Positions 6,836 to 8,296 of a DNA stretch of 8,296 nt are shown here, piece after piece; the first letter of the stretch is position 1; each line of letters starts with the position of its first letter. The notes under the pieces were generated by a model. It saw only the letters and a program-made list of their open reading frames with translations. It was not told the origin of the DNA and made no database searches. This stretch comes from Cryomorphaceae bacterium (GTDB lineage Bacteria > Bacteroidota > Bacteroidia > Flavobacteriales > Schleiferiaceae): positions 1 to 8,296 of the forward strand of contig JAIUMB010000102.1 in the NCBI GenBank assembly GCA_022565745.1, in the 5' to 3' direction. Both the position numbers and the translations under genes were made by a program.

Positions 6836-6985
6836 CATCAGGCAGGTCTTCTGACTCCCTCTACAACCGCGCCTTCCCGGTTTTAACCAGTGGCGAAGAA
6901 TGCGATTGCTCGAAAAGAGGTTACAGCTGCGGGTACAGTTCCTGACTTTCACAGGATTCCCTATTAATGCTCGCGCAGCCTGATG
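6836..6985 (-). promoter_or_regulatory. Cobalamin (B12) riboswitch aptamer upstream of btuB
   Basis: Read on the minus strand, the conserved core appears in order: AATAGGGAA (6965-6957), then the GTGAAAGTC...ACCCGCAGCTGTAA block (6952-6921), GCCACTGG (6894-6887), CCGGGAAGGCGC (6880-6869) and the B12 box GAGTCAGAAGACCTGCCTG (6857-6839). Stem P1 closes with eight perfect pairs, CATCAGGC (6985-6978) with GCCTGATG (6843-6836). This is a class I adenosylcobalamin-type element. It should reduce expression of btuB and the BtuG-like gene when cobalamin is plentiful. The leader between aptamer and start codon holds the RBS hairpin annotated separately. No rho-independent terminator with a U-tract is seen in the leader, so control is probably translational. 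Confidence 0.95.
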
Positions 6986-6990
6986 TGGGG

Positions 6991-7023
6991 CAAAGGTAAT
7001 GGAAAAAGTTAAGTAGACGCAAA
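6991..7023 (-). promoter_or_regulatory. Bacteroidetes-type promoter for the riboswitch-btuB unit
   Basis: On the minus strand the -7 box TACCTTTG (6998-6991) matches the Bacteroidetes consensus TAnnTTTG exactly. A TTTG (7023-7020) lies 21 bases upstream as the -33 box. Transcription would start a few bases after the -7 box, near 6985-6988, which is just where the first strand of riboswitch stem P1 begins. The -33 box sits in a T-rich run 16 bases after the stop codon of the upstream hydrolase gene, so btuB has its own promoter. Confidence 0.75.
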
Positions 7024-7038
7024 AAAGAAAGCCACGAA

Positions 7039-8256
7039 CTACTTCACCACACGCAATCTCTCCTCCCTACCATCGGCATAGCGAATAGTGATCACATAAA
7101 CACCGGAGGGATTGAGGCTGGATGTTATGATATGTTCTTGGATGTTGTCAAATGTTTGCTGGTAAACCACAGCACCTGACATTGCGGTTAACTGCAGCGA
7201 CACAAATGGCTTGTCCGTACGTATGTGTAAAACATCATCATGTGGATTGGGGAAAACCTTGGCCGCTTTAGCATCCTCTATCCTGAAGGCTTGGTTGGAC
7301 AAGGTCGCATTGCGAAGCCAGTAAATGATGGTATCGCCCAGTGATTGTGGCACACGAGGATGGTTGGGTGGTGTAAGGAAGTGATTGAGCTCAGGTATGA
7401 GATAAAAATCGTGACTACCACTCGTTTCCTGTTGAAAGCGCTGAAGTTCCGATGGTGGAACATTAAAATCCAACGCAAATCCAAGAAACAAAGCCGGTAT
7501 CTGTGCTTGGTCATACAGAATAGCAACAGAATCGGCGGCATTGATGTATGTATTCCACTCCTGTGGGGGCAGTCCGGCAAATGGTGGTAATCCGGTATAA
7601 TTTTGCTGGCGAACCTGAGTGAAATAATCGATCACCTGCTGTCCTTGTGCTGCAGCCGCTGCAGAATCACCTCCGCAAGAGTCTGCAATACCAATCAACT
7701 GGCGTTTCAGAATTGAATCTAACGGTGTACGAGTACCAGCCACTGATATTAAGGCCTGTATGTCGTTGCGCATATTGGCCATCACAGAAATGATCATTGC
7801 TCCTTCACTGTGTCCGGCCAATATCAAGCGATTGGTATCAATGTCTGGACGGGTTTTTAGATAATCCAGAGCTGATAATCCGGGTAAAAAGACATTTTCA
7901 AAGGTGAAAGGACCACCGTAATTAGGGCATGAGATGGTGATGTCGTCATAACGCAATACAGCATACCCTGAATCGCTCAATAGTTTACCAAGATCGCGAA
8001 GTGGATAGAGCGTATCTCCCACTAAACCGGGATACAAACAATTGATGTTTGGACTGGGCGCCAACCAAATCTGAGTGTTACGATCATTTTGTCCAGACCC
8101 AGAAACCAACACAATAGCTGGGTGTGGGCCATTGCCAGCTGGCATATCGATAACACCTTGAATGTTACAACCACCATGACTAAAAGTGATGTTGATGGGT
8201 TGAGCAGAAAGCGCTAAACCAAGAACCAACGCAAAGAGTGTCATTAATTGTTTCAT
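7039..8256 (-). CDS. Secreted alpha/beta hydrolase with T9SS type-A sorting domain
   Basis: This 405-residue exported serine hydrolase begins with a signal peptide (MKQLMTLFALVLGLALSAQ). The hydrolase domain covers about 21-316. It has the oxyanion strand IVLVSGSGQNDRN (48-60), the nucleophile elbow GHSEGA with Ser150, a likely acid Asp263 in GFALDFNVPP, and His292 in PELNHF. It resembles dienelactone-hydrolase/S9-like proteins of Bacteroidota that act on small esters or peptides; the substrate cannot be told. A cap insertion at about 183-245 contains an alanine run. Residues 330-405 form a T9SS type-A C-terminal domain: KVFPNPHDDVLHI, LQLTAMSGAVVYQQTF, LNPSGVYVITI, and the basic end REERLRVVK. 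This tail would route the protein through type IX secretion for release or surface anchoring. It lies upstream of the btuB promoter on the same strand, with no sign of shared function. The ATG at 8256 is set by the signal peptide. Confidence 0.88.
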   Translation of the reverse strand: MKQLMTLFALVLGLALSAQPINITFSHGGCNIQGVIDMPAGNGPHPAIVLVSGSGQNDRNTQIWLAPSPNINCLYPGLVGDTLYPLRDLGKLLSDSGYAVLRYDDITISCPNYGGPFTFENVFLPGLSALDYLKTRPDIDTNRLILAGHSEGAMIISVMANMRNDIQALISVAGTRTPLDSILKRQLIGIADSCGGDSAAAAAQGQQVIDYFTQVRQQNYTGLPPFAGLPPQEWNTYINAADSVAILYDQAQIPALFLGFALDFNVPPSELQRFQQETSGSHDFYLIPELNHFLTPPNHPRVPQSLGDTIIYWLRNATLSNQAFRIEDAKAAKVFPNPHDDVLHIRTDKPFVSLQLTAMSGAVVYQQTFDNIQEHIITSSLNPSGVYVITIRYADGREERLRVVK

Positions 8257-8296
8257 GATTTTTGAATGTAAGGATTAGTAAAATTGAAAACTGATG

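Noticed and set aside
6786..6836. Seventeen-residue N-terminal extension of BtuB to a GTG at 6836
   Set aside because: The GTG lies in the P1 stem of the riboswitch, and a good signal peptide begins at the ATG at 6785.
6447..6854. Plus-strand open frame of 135 codons over the 5' part of btuB and the riboswitch
   Set aside because: It is antisense to the btuB signal peptide and plug, which are well supported, and has no protein family signature.
7018..7040. T-rich run after the hydrolase stop as a rho-independent terminator
   Set aside because: No convincing stem precedes it, and the run contains the -33 box of the btuB promoter.

Overview
The window looks like a chromosomal segment of a Bacteroidota (Bacteroidetes) bacterium with moderate GC content. 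Four independent signs support this. There is a promoter of the Bacteroidetes type (TTTG, 21-base spacer, TAnnTTTG). A lipoprotein carries an acidic surface-export signal after its lipobox cysteine. A secreted hydrolase ends in a type IX secretion (T9SS) type-A sorting domain. A cobalamin TonB receptor is paired with a propeller lipoprotein. No mobile element, tRNA, rRNA or CRISPR array was seen.

Left part, plus strand (1-2029): two PLP-dependent racemases of different families lie 8 bases apart. The first is an alanine racemase that is cut by the window edge and lacks its PLP-lysine end. The second is a complete member of the alanine/ornithine racemase family. The pair runs head-on into the minus-strand genes, overlapping the carbonic anhydrase gene by 8 bases.

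Middle and right part, minus strand (8256 to 2022), read right to left: a secreted alpha/beta hydrolase with a T9SS tail; a promoter and cobalamin riboswitch; btuB (outer-membrane cobalamin transporter); a BtuG-like surface lipoprotein 18 bases after it; a roughly 195-base gap; a divergent cobT homologue; and a beta-class carbonic anhydrase 75 bases further on.

The riboswitch, btuB and the propeller lipoprotein form a coherent B12-repressible capture and import unit. The lipoprotein would hold cobamide at the cell surface and BtuB would import it. The CobT homologue suits cobamide lower-ligand salvage by position, but its sequence is odd. Three signature motifs, including the catalytic glutamate loop, are changed, and no ordinary start codon sits where homology places the N-terminus. 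This is the most unusual object in the window. No gene-free stretch exceeds 300 bases; the two largest (3606-3800 and 6786-7038) are described as features.
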